The translations under genes and the position numbers were made by a program. From DATBGS01 sp036557885 (GTDB lineage: Bacteria > Chloroflexota > Ktedonobacteria > Ktedonobacterales > DATBGS01), in assembly GCA_036557885.1 (NCBI GenBank), contig DATBGS010000019.1, positions 1 through 22,485 on the forward strand: a DNA stretch of 22,485 nt, in the 5' to 3' direction. The notes beneath the pieces are model-generated. The model was not told the DNA's origin and did not search any database. It worked only from the letters and a program-made list of their open reading frames with translations. Positions 14,001 through 22,485 of the stretch are shown one piece after another. Within the stretch, counting starts at the first letter, position 1. Every line of letters starts with the position of its first letter.

Positions 14001-16190
14001 ATGGCTGATCGCGCAGGCCAGCAACTGGGAAGCTATCGTTTAATCCGTCTCCTGGGCAGCGGCGGTTTTGCCGAGGTCTACCTGGCAGATCATATCTATC
14101 TGGGCACGCAGGCGGCGATCAAAGTGCTTTCTGCCCAGCTTGTCAGCGACCAGGAGCGCGAGCATTTTCTCACCGAGGCGCGCACGATTGCCAGGCTAAC
14201 ACATCCCCATATTGTGCGCGTGCTGGATTTTGGCGTGGAGGCTGATGTGCCCTACCTGGCGTTGGAGTACGCGCCGCATGGCTCGCTGCGCCAGCATATG
14301 CACCGGGGTCAGCCCCAACCGCTGGAGCGCCTGCTGCCTTACATCAAACAGATGGCCGAGGCGCTGCACCACGCGCACCAGCAAAAGCTGGTGCATCGCG
14401 ATGTCAAGCCGGAAAATATCCTGCTGGGGCGAAACAACGAGGCGCTGCTTTCCGACTTTGGCCTGGCGACCATTGCCAAAACGTCCAGCCAGCACAGCGA
14501 TCAGCCGCTTTCTGGCACCATCATCTACATGGCTCCCGAACAATTGCAGGGCAGGCCGCGCCCGGCCAGCGATCAATACGCGCTGGGCATCATCACCTAC
14601 GAATGGTTGACGGGCGACTGGCCGTTTCAGGGGTCGTTTCTGGAGATTGCCAGCCAGCACATGTTCGCCCTCCCCATCCCGCTGCGCGAGAAAACGCCTG
14701 TGCTCTCGCCTGCCATCGAGGAAGTTGTGCTGACGGCGCTTGCCAAAGACCCGAAAGAACGCTTTGCGACCACGCTGGATTTTGCGGCGGCGCTGGAAGC
14801 CGCCTGGAAAGGCGAAGCCTGGCAGCGGCCAGCTTCCACGCCTCAGATGCCCCTGGCCGACGTAAAGGCACAGCCCGGCCAGCCTTCGCTCCCATCCGAC
14901 CCTCCAGCGCAGTGGTCTGCGCCCTTGCCTCCGCTCAATCTGTCTACGGTTCCTTCTCCCGTCCAATGGAATGAGGCAACCCGCCCTTCTTTTCCGCCGC
15001 CTGCTGCGGACACCTCGAATCAACCTGCCGGGGCTTCCTCATCTGCTGGCTGGGAAGGCAGCACTATTTCAAGGCGCGCGATGCTGCTGACTGGCGCGGG
15101 CGCGCTGACGTTAATAGGAGGCGGCGCGGCGCTGCTGGCCCTGGCGCGTCGCCCGCAAAACGGCCCAATCGCCCAGGGGCTTCCCACGCCGACAAACACG
15201 GTTTCGGTGCCGACTGCCACAACGGACACGCCAACTCCAGCCACCTCTACACCCGGCGCGCTCTTTACGTTCCGGGGGCAAAGCAGCTTGATCATAGGTG
15301 TGGGGTGGTCGCCGGATGGCAAGCGCATTGCCTCTGGCGCGGGTGATAGCACGATTCAACTGTGGGACGCGCTCACCGGAAACAACGTGGTCGAATTTGG
15401 CACAGAAATCTTCTCAATGGCGCTCTCGCCGGATGGCAAACTGGTTGCCGTTGGCGACCTGAACGGCGCGGTGACGCTCTGGAATGCAGCGAACGGCAAG
15501 CTGGTGCGCCAGCACGTCGGCCAAACCTCCCAGACGCCGGGAGCCAGCAGCCCGCTCGTCCGGCAGGCAAACCCACGCTTACCCAAAGGCAGACTGAGCG
15601 GCGGCGGCGTCAATGCTGTTTGCTGGTCGCCGGATGGCAAGCGCGTCGCCTCCGGTGGGCCTGTCTCTAATGTCCAGGTCTGGGATGCAGCGACGGGAAG
15701 AACCTTGCTGACCTATCAAAAGCATACCGATGTGGTCACATCTATCGCCTGGTCGCCCGATGGTCAGCGCATCGCCTCTGGCGCTCTCAATAAAGAACTG
15801 CATGTGTGGAATGCTTCCACCGGCAAGCAACTCCAGGTCTTTAACAACCACCCTGATTCCGTCCTATCCGTTTCCTGGTCACCAGAAAGCCGCTCAATTG
15901 TTGCCGCTACTGGTCGTTTCGTCTATTTCTGGGATACGTTGCTGGGCGGCTATAACACCTTTGAGGGGCACACGGATATTGTTTCAGCGGTGGCCTGGGC
16001 GCCAAATGGAGCAAACGCGGCCTCGGCCAGCTATGACCGGACGGTGCAGGTGTGGAACCCCACCACCAGAGTGGTGTCGCTGAAGTATACCGGCCATATT
16101 GATAGGGTCTTTGCCCTGGCCTGGTCGCCAGATAGCAAGGATATTGCCTCTGGCGGGGCAGATCAGACCGTGCAGGTCTGGCAGGCATAG
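14001..16190 (+). CDS. Membrane Ser/Thr protein kinase with extracytoplasmic seven-blade WD40 propeller
   Basis: A 729-residue protein. The kinase domain (about 12-270) has the Gly loop GSGGFAEV, Lys 41 in AAIKVL, HRDVKPEN with catalytic Asp 134, DFG at 152-154 and MAPEQ, all intact. A Pro/Ser-rich linker (about 275-352) and one membrane helix (about 358-378) lead to a Thr/Pro-rich stalk. Seven WD40 blades (about 420-729) follow, each with the form WSPDGKRIASG...VWDA. Topology puts the kinase inside and the propeller outside. AAGGAGGG at 13986-13993 sets the ATG at 14001. An extra loop sits before blade 3. It probably shares a transcript with the PBP-like lipoprotein upstream, a pairing reminiscent of pknB-pbpA clusters. 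Targets are unknown. Confidence 0.93.
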   Translation: MADRAGQQLGSYRLIRLLGSGGFAEVYLADHIYLGTQAAIKVLSAQLVSDQEREHFLTEARTIARLTHPHIVRVLDFGVEADVPYLALEYAPHGSLRQHMHRGQPQPLERLLPYIKQMAEALHHAHQQKLVHRDVKPENILLGRNNEALLSDFGLATIAKTSSQHSDQPLSGTIIYMAPEQLQGRPRPASDQYALGIITYEWLTGDWPFQGSFLEIASQHMFALPIPLREKTPVLSPAIEEVVLTALAKDPKERFATTLDFAAALEAAWKGEAWQRPASTPQMPLADVKAQPGQPSLPSDPPAQWSAPLPPLNLSTVPSPVQWNEATRPSFPPPAADTSNQPAGASSSAGWEGSTISRRAMLLTGAGALTLIGGGAALLALARRPQNGPIAQGLPTPTNTVSVPTATTDTPTPATSTPGALFTFRGQSSLIIGVGWSPDGKRIASGAGDSTIQLWDALTGNNVVEFGTEIFSMALSPDGKLVAVGDLNGAVTLWNAANGKLVRQHVGQTSQTPGASSPLVRQANPRLPKGRLSGGGVNAVCWSPDGKRVASGGPVSNVQVWDAATGRTLLTYQKHTDVVTSIAWSPDGQRIASGALNKELHVWNASTGKQLQVFNNHPDSVLSVSWSPESRSIVAATGRFVYFWDTLLGGYNTFEGHTDIVSAVAWAPNGANAASASYDRTVQVWNPTTRVVSLKYTGHIDRVFALAWSPDSKDIASGGADQTVQVWQA

Positions 16191-16197
16191 AACTGGT

Positions 16198-16227
16198 TTG
16201 ACACCCCTGCCTCGTATCCGGCATAAT
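16198..16227 (+). promoter_or_regulatory. Sigma-70 type promoter for pepA
   Basis: A perfect TTGACA (16198-16203) and CATAAT (16222-16227) are spaced by 18 bases, about 70 bases before the pepA start and directly after the kinase stop. This suggests pepA is transcribed separately from the kinase. Confidence 0.5.
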
Positions 16228-16297
16228 CGTCATAGTCACACGCAAACCAGGGAACATTTCTGCTATCAACAGAGCAATGAGGAGCAGCTTTCTTTCT

Positions 16298-17809
<1,512 letters not shown>

Positions 17810-17815
17810 AAAAAC

Positions 17816-17846
17816 AGAGAGCGCGGGCAGCTTGCCCGCGCTCTCT
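17816..17846. terminator. 14-bp-arm hairpin between pepA and the convergent toxin-like gene
   Basis: AGAGAGCGCGGGCA (17816-17829) pairs perfectly with TGCCCGCGCTCTCT (17833-17846) around a GCT loop. It begins seven bases after the pepA stop, is preceded by an A-run and lies before the 3' end of the minus-strand gene. Confidence 0.8.
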
Positions 17847-17882
17847 TCTCAAGTCCTGCTGATTGCTTCCGCTATCTGAGTA

Positions 17883-18173
17883 TCAGTTATCAAGGATGTC
17901 ATGACTGCCAACGCGCATCCAGATAATGTGCACATCTCCTTCCTTGGGGGATGTGCCGTACCTGAAGAGGGCGCGCCCATCATCCGCCCATGTCATCTCA
18001 AAGACACCTGGGAGCCGCTGCACTCCCTTCACCCGTAGGCTTTTGCGAAAACCCTGCCCTTCCTTCAAATCGTGAACCATCTTCTTGACAGCAGCATAAA
18101 AACGGCGCTTTTCCTCTGCGGAGAGGTGCGCTAAATCGCGCTTGAAGGTATCTTCTTGCTCATAGGTCGGCAT
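17883..18173 (-). CDS. RelE/ParE-like toxin candidate, module 2
   Basis: A 96-residue basic protein, about half identical by eye to the module 1 toxin (7210-7503). Shared blocks include KRRF/KRQF, GQGFR/GKGFR, LPGVFEMTW/VPGVYEMTW and HIIWMRVGSHDIL/HIIWRRIGGHEIL. The short helix-helix-sheet layout ending in a His resembles RelE/ParE/HigB toxins. ATG at 18173 overlaps the antitoxin gene by 14 bases, exactly as in module 1. The reading frame extends further upstream inside the antitoxin gene, but homology stops here. The toxic activity is inferred from context and layout. Confidence 0.65.
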   Translation of the reverse strand: MPTYEQEDTFKRDLAHLSAEEKRRFYAAVKKMVHDLKEGQGFRKSLRVKGVQRLPGVFEMTWADDGRALFRYGTSPKEGDVHIIWMRVGSHDILDN

Positions 18174-18414
18174 GCTCGTATTCATCGCCTGGCTCAAGCT
18201 CCACCGGCTGAGCCTCCACCCAGGCAATGTCCTCCTCACTCATGCCGCTGGCGCGCATCATCTCTTCCAGGCTAGAGAACACTTCTGGTTGAGGTGGGCG
18301 CGCTTCCAGTTCGTTGAGCAAGGATTCTATCACATCCTCTGGGGTTTGCCCTCGTTGCTCAGCCACTGCTTGCAGACGCTGATACACGGATTCTGAAAGC
18401 GTGAGTGTTGTCAT
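18160..18414 (-). CDS. Ribbon-helix-helix-like antitoxin candidate, module 2
   Basis: An 84-residue acidic protein, the same length as the module 1 antitoxin. The N-terminus TTLTLSESVYQRLQAVAEQ fits a CopG-like ribbon-helix-helix fold. The C-terminal tail EEDIAWVEAQPVELEPGDEY is nearly the same as in module 1 and is the likely toxin-binding part. A palindromic operator candidate (18467-18481) lies about 50 bases upstream, consistent with autorepression. ATG at 18414 has no strong purine-rich site close by, so its ribosome site is weak. Confidence 0.65.
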   Translation of the reverse strand: MTTLTLSESVYQRLQAVAEQRGQTPEDVIESLLNELEARPPQPEVFSSLEEMMRASGMSEEDIAWVEAQPVELEPGDEYEHADL

Positions 18415-18462
18415 TGCGTGGGCCTCATCAGGTATATATATTCGTTGCTGCTCTGTATCTTC

Positions 18463-18493
18463 AATATAACATATTATGTTAATTCGATTGCAA
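18463..18493 (-). promoter_or_regulatory. Promoter and operator candidate for toxin-antitoxin module 2
   Basis: TAACATATTATGTTA (18467-18481) is a perfect 7-bp-arm palindrome in an unusually AT-rich patch. On the minus strand it lies between TTGCAA (18488-18493) and TATATT (complement of 18463-18468), spaced 19 bases. An antitoxin bound here would block the promoter. The long spacer makes the exact boxes uncertain. Confidence 0.4.
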
Positions 18494-18508
18494 GGGTCTT
18501 ATCAGGTA

Positions 18509-18533
18509 TTCTCCCCTCCCCTCCCCCTCCTCC
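18509..18533 (+). other. Pure pyrimidine tract (G-rich on the minus strand)
   Basis: 25 bases contain only C and T. The minus strand carries G-runs of 2, 2, 5, 4 and 4 separated by single A. It could form an unusual structure and lies between the module 2 promoter and the sigma factor gene. No function is assigned. Confidence 0.4.
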
Positions 18534-18606
18534 AATTCGTTGTGACATTTTGGCGGAGTTTCCGACTTATTACTGAACTGGTTCACAACACCTTCAGGGA
18601 GGAAAG

Positions 18607-19140
18607 ATGCAGCAGCACGCGCATGTTCTGCTGAACGATGCACCCGACGCCGCGCTCTACCAGCGCTTTGCCCCGGCCTTGTTTGCCTATTTCCTGAAGC
18701 AAACGGTTTCGCGTGAGGATGCCGAAGACCTGCTGCTGGAAGTCTTTCTGGCGGCGCTGGAGCAAGGGAAGCTGGCAACACTGGAGGAAGAAAAGCAGCG
18801 GGCGTGGCTGTGGGCGGTGGCCCGCAACAAAGCCGCCGACCACTTTCGTCGGCGCGGGCGCTCAACTCGTGTGGACCTGAGCCTGGTTGCGGAGTTTGCA
18901 GATATGGAGGGGATGGAACCCGAACAGATGCTGGTGCGGCAGGAGGAACTTGCGCACCTCGCAGACACCATCAGGCAGCTTCCGACTCCGCAGCAACATG
19001 TGGTGCAGCTTCGCTTTGGTCACGGGCTTTCCCACAGCGAGATAGCGATGGTGCTGCATAAACGGGAAGGAACCACCCGTATGCTGCTCTCGCGGGCGCT
19101 CAAAGCCTTGCGCAGCAGCTATCAACGCAATGAAAGGTAA
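18607..19140 (+). CDS. ECF-type sigma-70 family RNA polymerase sigma factor
   Basis: A 177-residue protein with sigma region 2 (about 15-85: DAEDLLLEVFLAALEQ, then RAWLWAVARNKAADHFRRR) and region 4 (about 118-172: LPTPQQHVVQLRFGHGLSHS, then IAMVLHKREGTTRMLLSRA). There is no region 1 or 3, as in ECF sigma factors, and no C-terminal extension. The start at 18607 has GGGAGGA a few bases upstream. The stop is followed after ten bases by the membrane WD40 gene, so they form an operon. The WD40 protein takes the place where an anti-sigma factor is usually encoded. Direct partnership is inference. Confidence 0.92.
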   Translation: MQQHAHVLLNDAPDAALYQRFAPALFAYFLKQTVSREDAEDLLLEVFLAALEQGKLATLEEEKQRAWLWAVARNKAADHFRRRGRSTRVDLSLVAEFADMEGMEPEQMLVRQEELAHLADTIRQLPTPQQHVVQLRFGHGLSHSEIAMVLHKREGTTRMLLSRALKALRSSYQRNER

Positions 19141-19150
19141 GGGGAGTGCT

Positions 19151-20587
19151 ATGTCCGAGGCCAACGCTCCACTACCACCCGAAGATACACAGACCGGGCA
19201 CCCTCTCGCGCAGCCAGCAGAGGAAGCCCAGATGCTCAGCGATCTGGAGCGACTGTACCAGCCGCTCGTTGCCAGGAACGCCCGCTCACTGGAGCACGTC
19301 TGGGTACGGCTGGAACAGCACAAACAACAGCGCAGAGGTGGGACGCGGGCGTCTCGCCTGCCCCTTGCCTATCCAGGGTTACAGACAAAGGAGCAGTCTA
19401 TGCAGCCGTTCTTGAGCCGTTTTTCGCAAGGAGGAGCCTGGCGCAGGGCGATGGGCACACTGGTGGCCGTCGTGGTGCTGACCCTGCTGGTTGGGAGCAT
19501 GGTGGCGGTCTTTACCCTGGCGCGTGGCAAGACCGCAATTGGCCCCAGCATCACAGGGACAGGCCCAACAGCCACCAGCGCGATACTTCCAACCCCGACA
19601 GAGCGCAAACCCGCGCACGGGCTGGGCACGACGGTCTACACCTCGCCTGCCTCGTATGATGATTTTTATGCGTTTGCCTGGTCGCCAGATAGCAAGCGCA
19701 TCGCCGCCAGCACGCAGAGCCAGGTCCAGATTTGGGACGCGACCACCGGCAAGCACCCGCTGACCTATACCCCAAAAGGCGGGGGAGGCAGCGTGCTGGC
19801 GCTGGCCTGGTCGCCAGATGGCACAAAGCTGGCGGTGGGCGCTGTGTCTAGCGATGGCCTGGAGATCATCAACCCGGCCACCGGAAAGGTGATTCGCACG
19901 CTCAACCCAACCACTGCCTTGCAGACCGCTGGGATGGGTCCGGAAGTGTCCACTGTCCCGCTCAGCGGAGGCTCTGGCGTCTCTGCGGCGGCGTGGTCGC
20001 CCGATGGCAAGTTTATCGCGGCGGCCTTCTTTGGGTCTGCCTATGGGAATAAAGTAGTCATCTGGAATATACAGACGGGCGCTCTGGTGACGAGCTTTAC
20101 CAAACACACAGGTGAGATTTCGTCGCTGGCCTGGTCAGCCGATGGCTCCTACGTGGCATCCACCAGCTACGATCAGACGGTGCAGGTCTGGGATGCCCAC
20201 AACGGGAAGGTGATCTTTAGCCACAGCGCGGATCAAGGCGGCGCGCTGGCCTGGTCGCCCACTGGCACACACCTGGTGTTTGCCACCGATATTAGCGCCT
20301 TCCAGGTCTGGGATGTCGCCACAAATACGCAGATCACCAGCTATCAGACTCAGGCCAATGCGTCAATCGCCTGGTCGCCCGATGGCAAAGCGATTGCCGT
20401 TGCCAGCAACACGGATGTGATTCTCTGGGACGCCGCGACAGGTACGCATATCTTCACCTATACCGAAACGGGCGACTATGTGCGCTCGCTGGCCTGGTCG
20501 CCCGATGGCAACTACATCGTCTCTGGCGGCAACAATGAGGCGGGCGGCAACCTCGCCAAAGTCTGGAACGCCGCGCCGCTCCCATGA
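19151..20587 (+). CDS. Membrane WD40 propeller protein encoded with the ECF sigma factor (candidate anti-sigma/sensor)
   Basis: A 478-residue protein. Residues 1-100 are soluble and charged, with a helical stretch EEAQMLSDLERLYQPLVARN but no HxxxCxxC zinc anti-sigma motif. One membrane helix (about 101-124) precedes a Thr/Pro stalk and seven WD40 blades (about 150-478). Each blade carries a WSPDGK-type turn and ends in VWDA-like strands. ATG at 19151 has AAGGGGAG four bases upstream. The topology, and an extra loop ending in LSGG before blade 3, match the kinase-linked propeller at 14001-16190. The cytoplasmic part could hold the sigma factor until the propeller senses something outside; this is inference. 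Confidence 0.88.
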   Translation: MSEANAPLPPEDTQTGHPLAQPAEEAQMLSDLERLYQPLVARNARSLEHVWVRLEQHKQQRRGGTRASRLPLAYPGLQTKEQSMQPFLSRFSQGGAWRRAMGTLVAVVVLTLLVGSMVAVFTLARGKTAIGPSITGTGPTATSAILPTPTERKPAHGLGTTVYTSPASYDDFYAFAWSPDSKRIAASTQSQVQIWDATTGKHPLTYTPKGGGGSVLALAWSPDGTKLAVGAVSSDGLEIINPATGKVIRTLNPTTALQTAGMGPEVSTVPLSGGSGVSAAAWSPDGKFIAAAFFGSAYGNKVVIWNIQTGALVTSFTKHTGEISSLAWSADGSYVASTSYDQTVQVWDAHNGKVIFSHSADQGGALAWSPTGTHLVFATDISAFQVWDVATNTQITSYQTQANASIAWSPDGKAIAVASNTDVILWDAATGTHIFTYTETGDYVRSLAWSPDGNYIVSGGNNEAGGNLAKVWNAAPLP

Positions 20588-20594
20588 AGCCTGG

Positions 20595-20630
20595 CTGCTG
20601 GCGGCCTCATCGTCTGAGCGCCGCCAGCAG
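20595..20630. terminator. Hairpin at the convergent WD40/TIR junction
   Basis: CTGCTGGCGGC (20595-20605) pairs perfectly with GCCGCCAGCAG (20620-20630). CTCA/TGAG extend the stem inside the loop. The two genes are only 19 bases apart, and the right arm lies within the last codons of the TIR gene. It can terminate both, though no T-run follows. Confidence 0.6.
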
Positions 20631-21428
20631 TTCCCGCAGCCCACCCTCATAGGTGCTCTGGAAATTGACCCATTGGAGGCCGGGGAGGTCCATAGGCACG
20701 TCCTGCACGGGCCGGTAGTCCAGGGGAATAACCTGCTTTTTCTTCCTCAGCGCATACCGATACTCCATTCGCACATATTGGGACGCAGCCGCATCGTGCG
20801 AGAGGACAACAAGCACTACCTGGCAGCGGTCAATCGCCCTCTGTAGCTCATCCATCCAGTTCTGGCCCCCCTCCAGTTTGCGGCGGTCTACCCAGGTAGA
20901 GAAGCCCAGGGTTTTCAGGTCGCGCTCCAGCCGATCAACAAACGCGCTGTCGGTGCGGGAATAACTGATAAAAATGCTCACCTGCGGGGCTGATGTGGGC
21001 TGAGGCTGAGGCTGTGCCACCGGAACAGGGGGCTGCGCTGCCTGGCCTGTGGCAGGCGAAGCCTTGTGGGGAGGGGCTTGCGCTGGCTGCGTGCCAAAGC
21101 TGGCGGGAGAAATCACTGGTGGCGCTGCTGAAGGCTCCCAGGGTTTCCGCCTGCCAGGTATCAGGCGAACAATACTCAGGAGGATGACGGCCCCAACAAA
21201 AGCTGACACCAACGACCAGAGCAGGCCACCCTCAATACCGATAAGATTCAGAAGAAAGCCACCAAGAATGGAGCCAGCAATGCCGATGACAAGATCGCCA
21301 ACGCAACCAAATCCTCTTCCGAGTATCCTACCTGCCAACCACCCGACAAGCCCACCAATCGCAGCCCAAATAAGCAAGCCTTCAACAGTGTTAAGTTCGA
21401 AAGTGGCTAACAACACTGGATGAACCAA
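20607..21428 (-). CDS. GlsB/YeaQ-like membrane domain fused to a C-terminal TIR domain
   Basis: A 273-residue protein. Residues 15-92 are a GlsB/transglycosylase-associated membrane module (IWAAIGGLVGWLAGRI, VIGIAGSILGGFLLNLIG, a third helix ending in IVRLI), close in pattern to the stand-alone protein at 8632. Residues 95-148 are a Pro/Ala/Gln-rich linker. Residues 150-270 are a TIR domain: SIFISYSRTDSAFVDRLERD, then WVDRRKLEGGQNW, then VVLVVLSHDAAASQYVRMEY. Glu 222 is where TIR NAD-hydrolases have the catalytic Glu. The start is TTG at 21428, five bases after AAGGAGG (21434-21440). The fusion would place a TIR effector at the inner membrane. NADase, signalling or defence roles are inferred from the family. 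Confidence 0.9.
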   Translation of the reverse strand: MVHPVLLATFELNTVEGLLIWAAIGGLVGWLAGRILGRGFGCVGDLVIGIAGSILGGFLLNLIGIEGGLLWSLVSAFVGAVILLSIVRLIPGRRKPWEPSAAPPVISPASFGTQPAQAPPHKASPATGQAAQPPVPVAQPQPQPTSAPQVSIFISYSRTDSAFVDRLERDLKTLGFSTWVDRRKLEGGQNWMDELQRAIDRCQVVLVVLSHDAAASQYVRMEYRYALRKKKQVIPLDYRPVQDVPMDLPGLQWVNFQSTYEGGLRELLAALRR

Positions 21429-21472
21429 AGAAGCCTCCTTGGGTAGGGTGCAGACAACGCAGACTTGCGCGT

Positions 21473-21501
21473 ATTATAGTGCAGGGCAAGAGGCCGGTCA
21501 A
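21473..21501 (-). promoter_or_regulatory. Strong sigma-70 type promoter of the GlsB-TIR gene
   Basis: On the minus strand TTGACC (complement of 21496-21501) and a perfect TATAAT (complement of 21473-21478) are spaced by 17 bases. The expected start lies about 38 bases before the TTG start codon. Confidence 0.65.
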
Positions 21502-21595
21502 TAATCCTTCTACACAGGGAACGAGGAAACCACAAGAAAGAACGGAGAAAGCAACGGAAATTGCGCCCAAAGAACAAACTCCCCTCCCAAAACGC

Positions 21596-21624
21596 TTGAC
21601 TTCCTGCCGATTGCCTGGTATAGT
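21596..21624 (+). promoter_or_regulatory. Strong sigma-70 type promoter of the structured leader and last gene
   Basis: TTGACT (21596-21601) and TATAGT (21619-21624) are spaced by 17 bases. The transcript would start near 21631 and carry a leader of about 318 bases containing repeat copy C and the four-way-junction RNA. Between this promoter and the divergent TIR promoter (21502-21595) I see nothing further. Confidence 0.6.
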
Positions 21625-21636
21625 AGAGGAAAGATC

Positions 21637-21724
21637 GCTTGTAGCGCTTCCCGCCAGGGTCGGCGGGGCTACGAGCGCCTGTAGCCCCGGCCCCCGCCTG
21701 CCCTTCTGTCTTAGGGTGCCGGGG
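21637..21724 (+). repeat. Palindromic interspersed repeat, copy C (intergenic, in the leader)
   Basis: GCTTGTAGC (21637-21645) pairs with GCTACGAGC (21668-21676), one G-U pair included. CCCCGGC (21685-21691) pairs with GCCGGGG (21718-21724). It shares 27 identical bases with copy A in ABC gene 1 (1726-1752) and 25 inverted identical bases with copy B in ABC gene 2 (3589-3613). Confidence 0.85.
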
Positions 21725-21774
21725 AAACTAACAACTGAATAACGAGTTGACGCGGCTGTTCGATTTGCGACAGT

Positions 21775-21900
21775 CCCGCGCCACAGGCACCCCGAACCAT
21801 CCCGTAGGTGGAACGGGGCGTTGGCGATTTTAGCAGCTTTTGTCTGCGTCGCCAACCCCGCCTTTTGGTGACAAACGGCGGACCCCTGTGGGAACGCGGG
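21775..21900 (+). ncRNA. Candidate structured RNA: four-way junction with three hairpins (leader or sRNA)
   Basis: P1 closes the element: 21775-21780 with 21895-21900, then 21781-21787 with 21885-21891 (13 bp, bulge GAA at 21892-21894). P2: 21790-21794 with 21814-21818, a symmetric AA/AA loop, then 21797-21801 with 21807-21811. P3: 21820-21827 with 21849-21856, then 21833-21836 with 21844-21847. P4: 21858-21862 with 21877-21881, a U-C mismatch, then 21864-21867 with 21872-21875, capped by a GUGA (GNRA) tetraloop. Junction linkers are one to three bases. About 44 pairs form in 126 bases, 48 bases before the next ATG. It matches no riboswitch consensus I know, and lacks tRNA loop sequences. Confidence 0.65.
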
Positions 21901-21948
21901 CAGTCCTGACACGTATTTTTTGTGCAACGTGAGAAAGGAACCTGCTCC

Positions 21949-22485
21949 ATGTCCACGACCATCACCACTCCGACGACCACCACCCCATCCACGACCACGC
22001 TGGCCGCGCCAGCACCCTCCCCCGCTCCGCTGCTCTCCCTGCATGATCTGCTCGTAGCCGTGCTCACCCTCGGCCAGGGCGAGGCCGCCCCCGCGCCCGA
22101 TCTCTCGCACCTGAAGGGGCTGAAGCTGGAAGCCCTCACCGACGCCAGCCCCGCCTCCCACCTGCTCGCCACCACCTTCCTTGATCTGCTCACTCACGCC
22201 CGACAGCGCCGCCAGCAGAAGAAGCGTGCCAACGGTGGACGCCGCGCCGAGCGGGGCAACCGGCTGGACCTCTACCAACATCCCTACCCGCCAGCGTACC
22301 TGAACAGCCTGCCCAGCGGAGATGTGTGCCAGGAAGTATTCGAACGGCTGGAGCAGGCGGTGCGGCTGGCGGTGCAGGCCGGGCGTTCGTACGAGCGCCA
22401 GCGGGCTTGCTGGCGCGAACAGCATCGGGGGCTGGCGCTCTTATTGCTGCGGGTGCACGCCCTGTGTGAGCGCCTGTGCTCCCCG
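21949..22485 (+). CDS. Unrecognised protein with Thr/Ala/Pro-rich N-terminus (runs off window)
   Basis: ATG at 21949, nine bases after AAAGGA (21934-21939), opens a frame that is still open after 179 codons at the window end. Residues 1-28 are low complexity (MSTTITTPTTTTPSTTT, then Ala/Pro-rich). Then come a leucine-rich helix (LLSLHDLLVAVLTLG), a strongly basic stretch (ARQRRQQKKRANGGRRAERG) and a helical, Arg/Gln-rich C-terminal part with two or more Cys. There is no signal peptide or membrane helix. I do not recognise the family. The long structured leader suggests post-transcriptional control. The basic stretch could bind nucleic acid, but that is a guess. Confidence 0.75.
   Translation, partial: MSTTITTPTTTTPSTTTLAAPAPSPAPLLSLHDLLVAVLTLGQGEAAPAPDLSHLKGLKLEALTDASPASHLLATTFLDLLTHARQRRQQKKRANGGRRAERGNRLDLYQHPYPPAYLNSLPSGDVCQEVFERLEQAVRLAVQAGRSYERQRACWREQHRGLALLLLRVHALCERLCSP

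Noticed and set aside
15520..15605. Insert before WD40 blade 3 of the kinase as another in-frame palindromic element
   Set aside because: It shares no sequence with the repeats at 1684, 3560 or 21637, and the other WD40 protein has a loop at the same place with the same LSGG ending, so it is better explained as an ancestral loop.
15290..16190. Recurrent near-identical blocks (TGGTCGCCGGATGGC type) as DNA repeats
   Set aside because: They coincide with the WSPDGK turn of each WD40 blade and reflect protein repeats.
21775..21900. Degenerate tRNA or tmRNA reading of the cloverleaf-like fold
   Set aside because: There is no T-loop GTTCRA, no D-loop GG, no anticodon arm of the right size and no CCA-type end; stem lengths do not fit.

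Overview
The window is high-GC DNA with compact genes and good Shine-Dalgarno sites. It carries a Ser/Thr kinase with a WD40 propeller, an ECF sigma factor paired with a membrane WD40 protein, GlsB-type membrane proteins, DinB-fold proteins, a TM2 protein, a DUF2752 protein and a KGG-repeat stress protein. That mix resembles a soil Chloroflexota of the Ktedonobacteria type. This placement is inferred from gene content only; there is no rRNA or other marker here.

Layout. 1-565 (-) is the N-terminal part of a polytopic membrane protein. 713-4356 (+) is a two-gene heterodimeric ABC exporter with ATGA overlap; both genes carry an in-frame palindromic repeat just before the ATPase domain. 4382-4546 is a large inverted repeat, followed by an AlkZ/YcaQ-like winged-helix protein (-). 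5987-7139 (+) holds a small upstream ORF, a DinB-fold protein and a VOC protein. 7210-7744 (-) is a toxin-antitoxin-like pair. 7999-8958 (+) holds a second DinB-fold protein and a GlsB-like membrane protein. 9064-9696 (-) is a HAD hydrolase. 9987-10334 (+) is a KGG stress protein. 10413-12013 (-) holds DUF2752, TM2 and hemolysin III proteins. 12230-16190 (+) is a penicillin-binding-protein homologue lacking its catalytic Ser and Lys, followed by a Ser/Thr kinase with an extracytoplasmic WD40 propeller. 16298-17809 (+) is leucyl aminopeptidase. 17883-18414 (-) is a second, paralogous toxin-antitoxin-like pair. 18607-20587 (+) is an ECF sigma factor and a membrane WD40 protein. 20607-21428 (-) is a GlsB-TIR fusion. 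21596 onward (+) has a good promoter, a third palindromic repeat, a highly structured leader RNA and the start of an unrecognised gene that runs off the window.

Themes. The two WD40 proteins share one plan: cytoplasmic part, one membrane segment, seven-blade propeller outside. They look like related sensors wired to different outputs, a kinase and a sigma factor. All six convergent gene junctions contain a strong hairpin. The items most worth follow-up are the four-way-junction RNA at 21775-21900, the GlsB-TIR fusion, the AxxE penicillin-binding protein next to the kinase, the in-frame repeats in both exporter halves, and the duplicated toxin-antitoxin modules. No tRNA, rRNA, CRISPR array, transposase or replication origin was seen.
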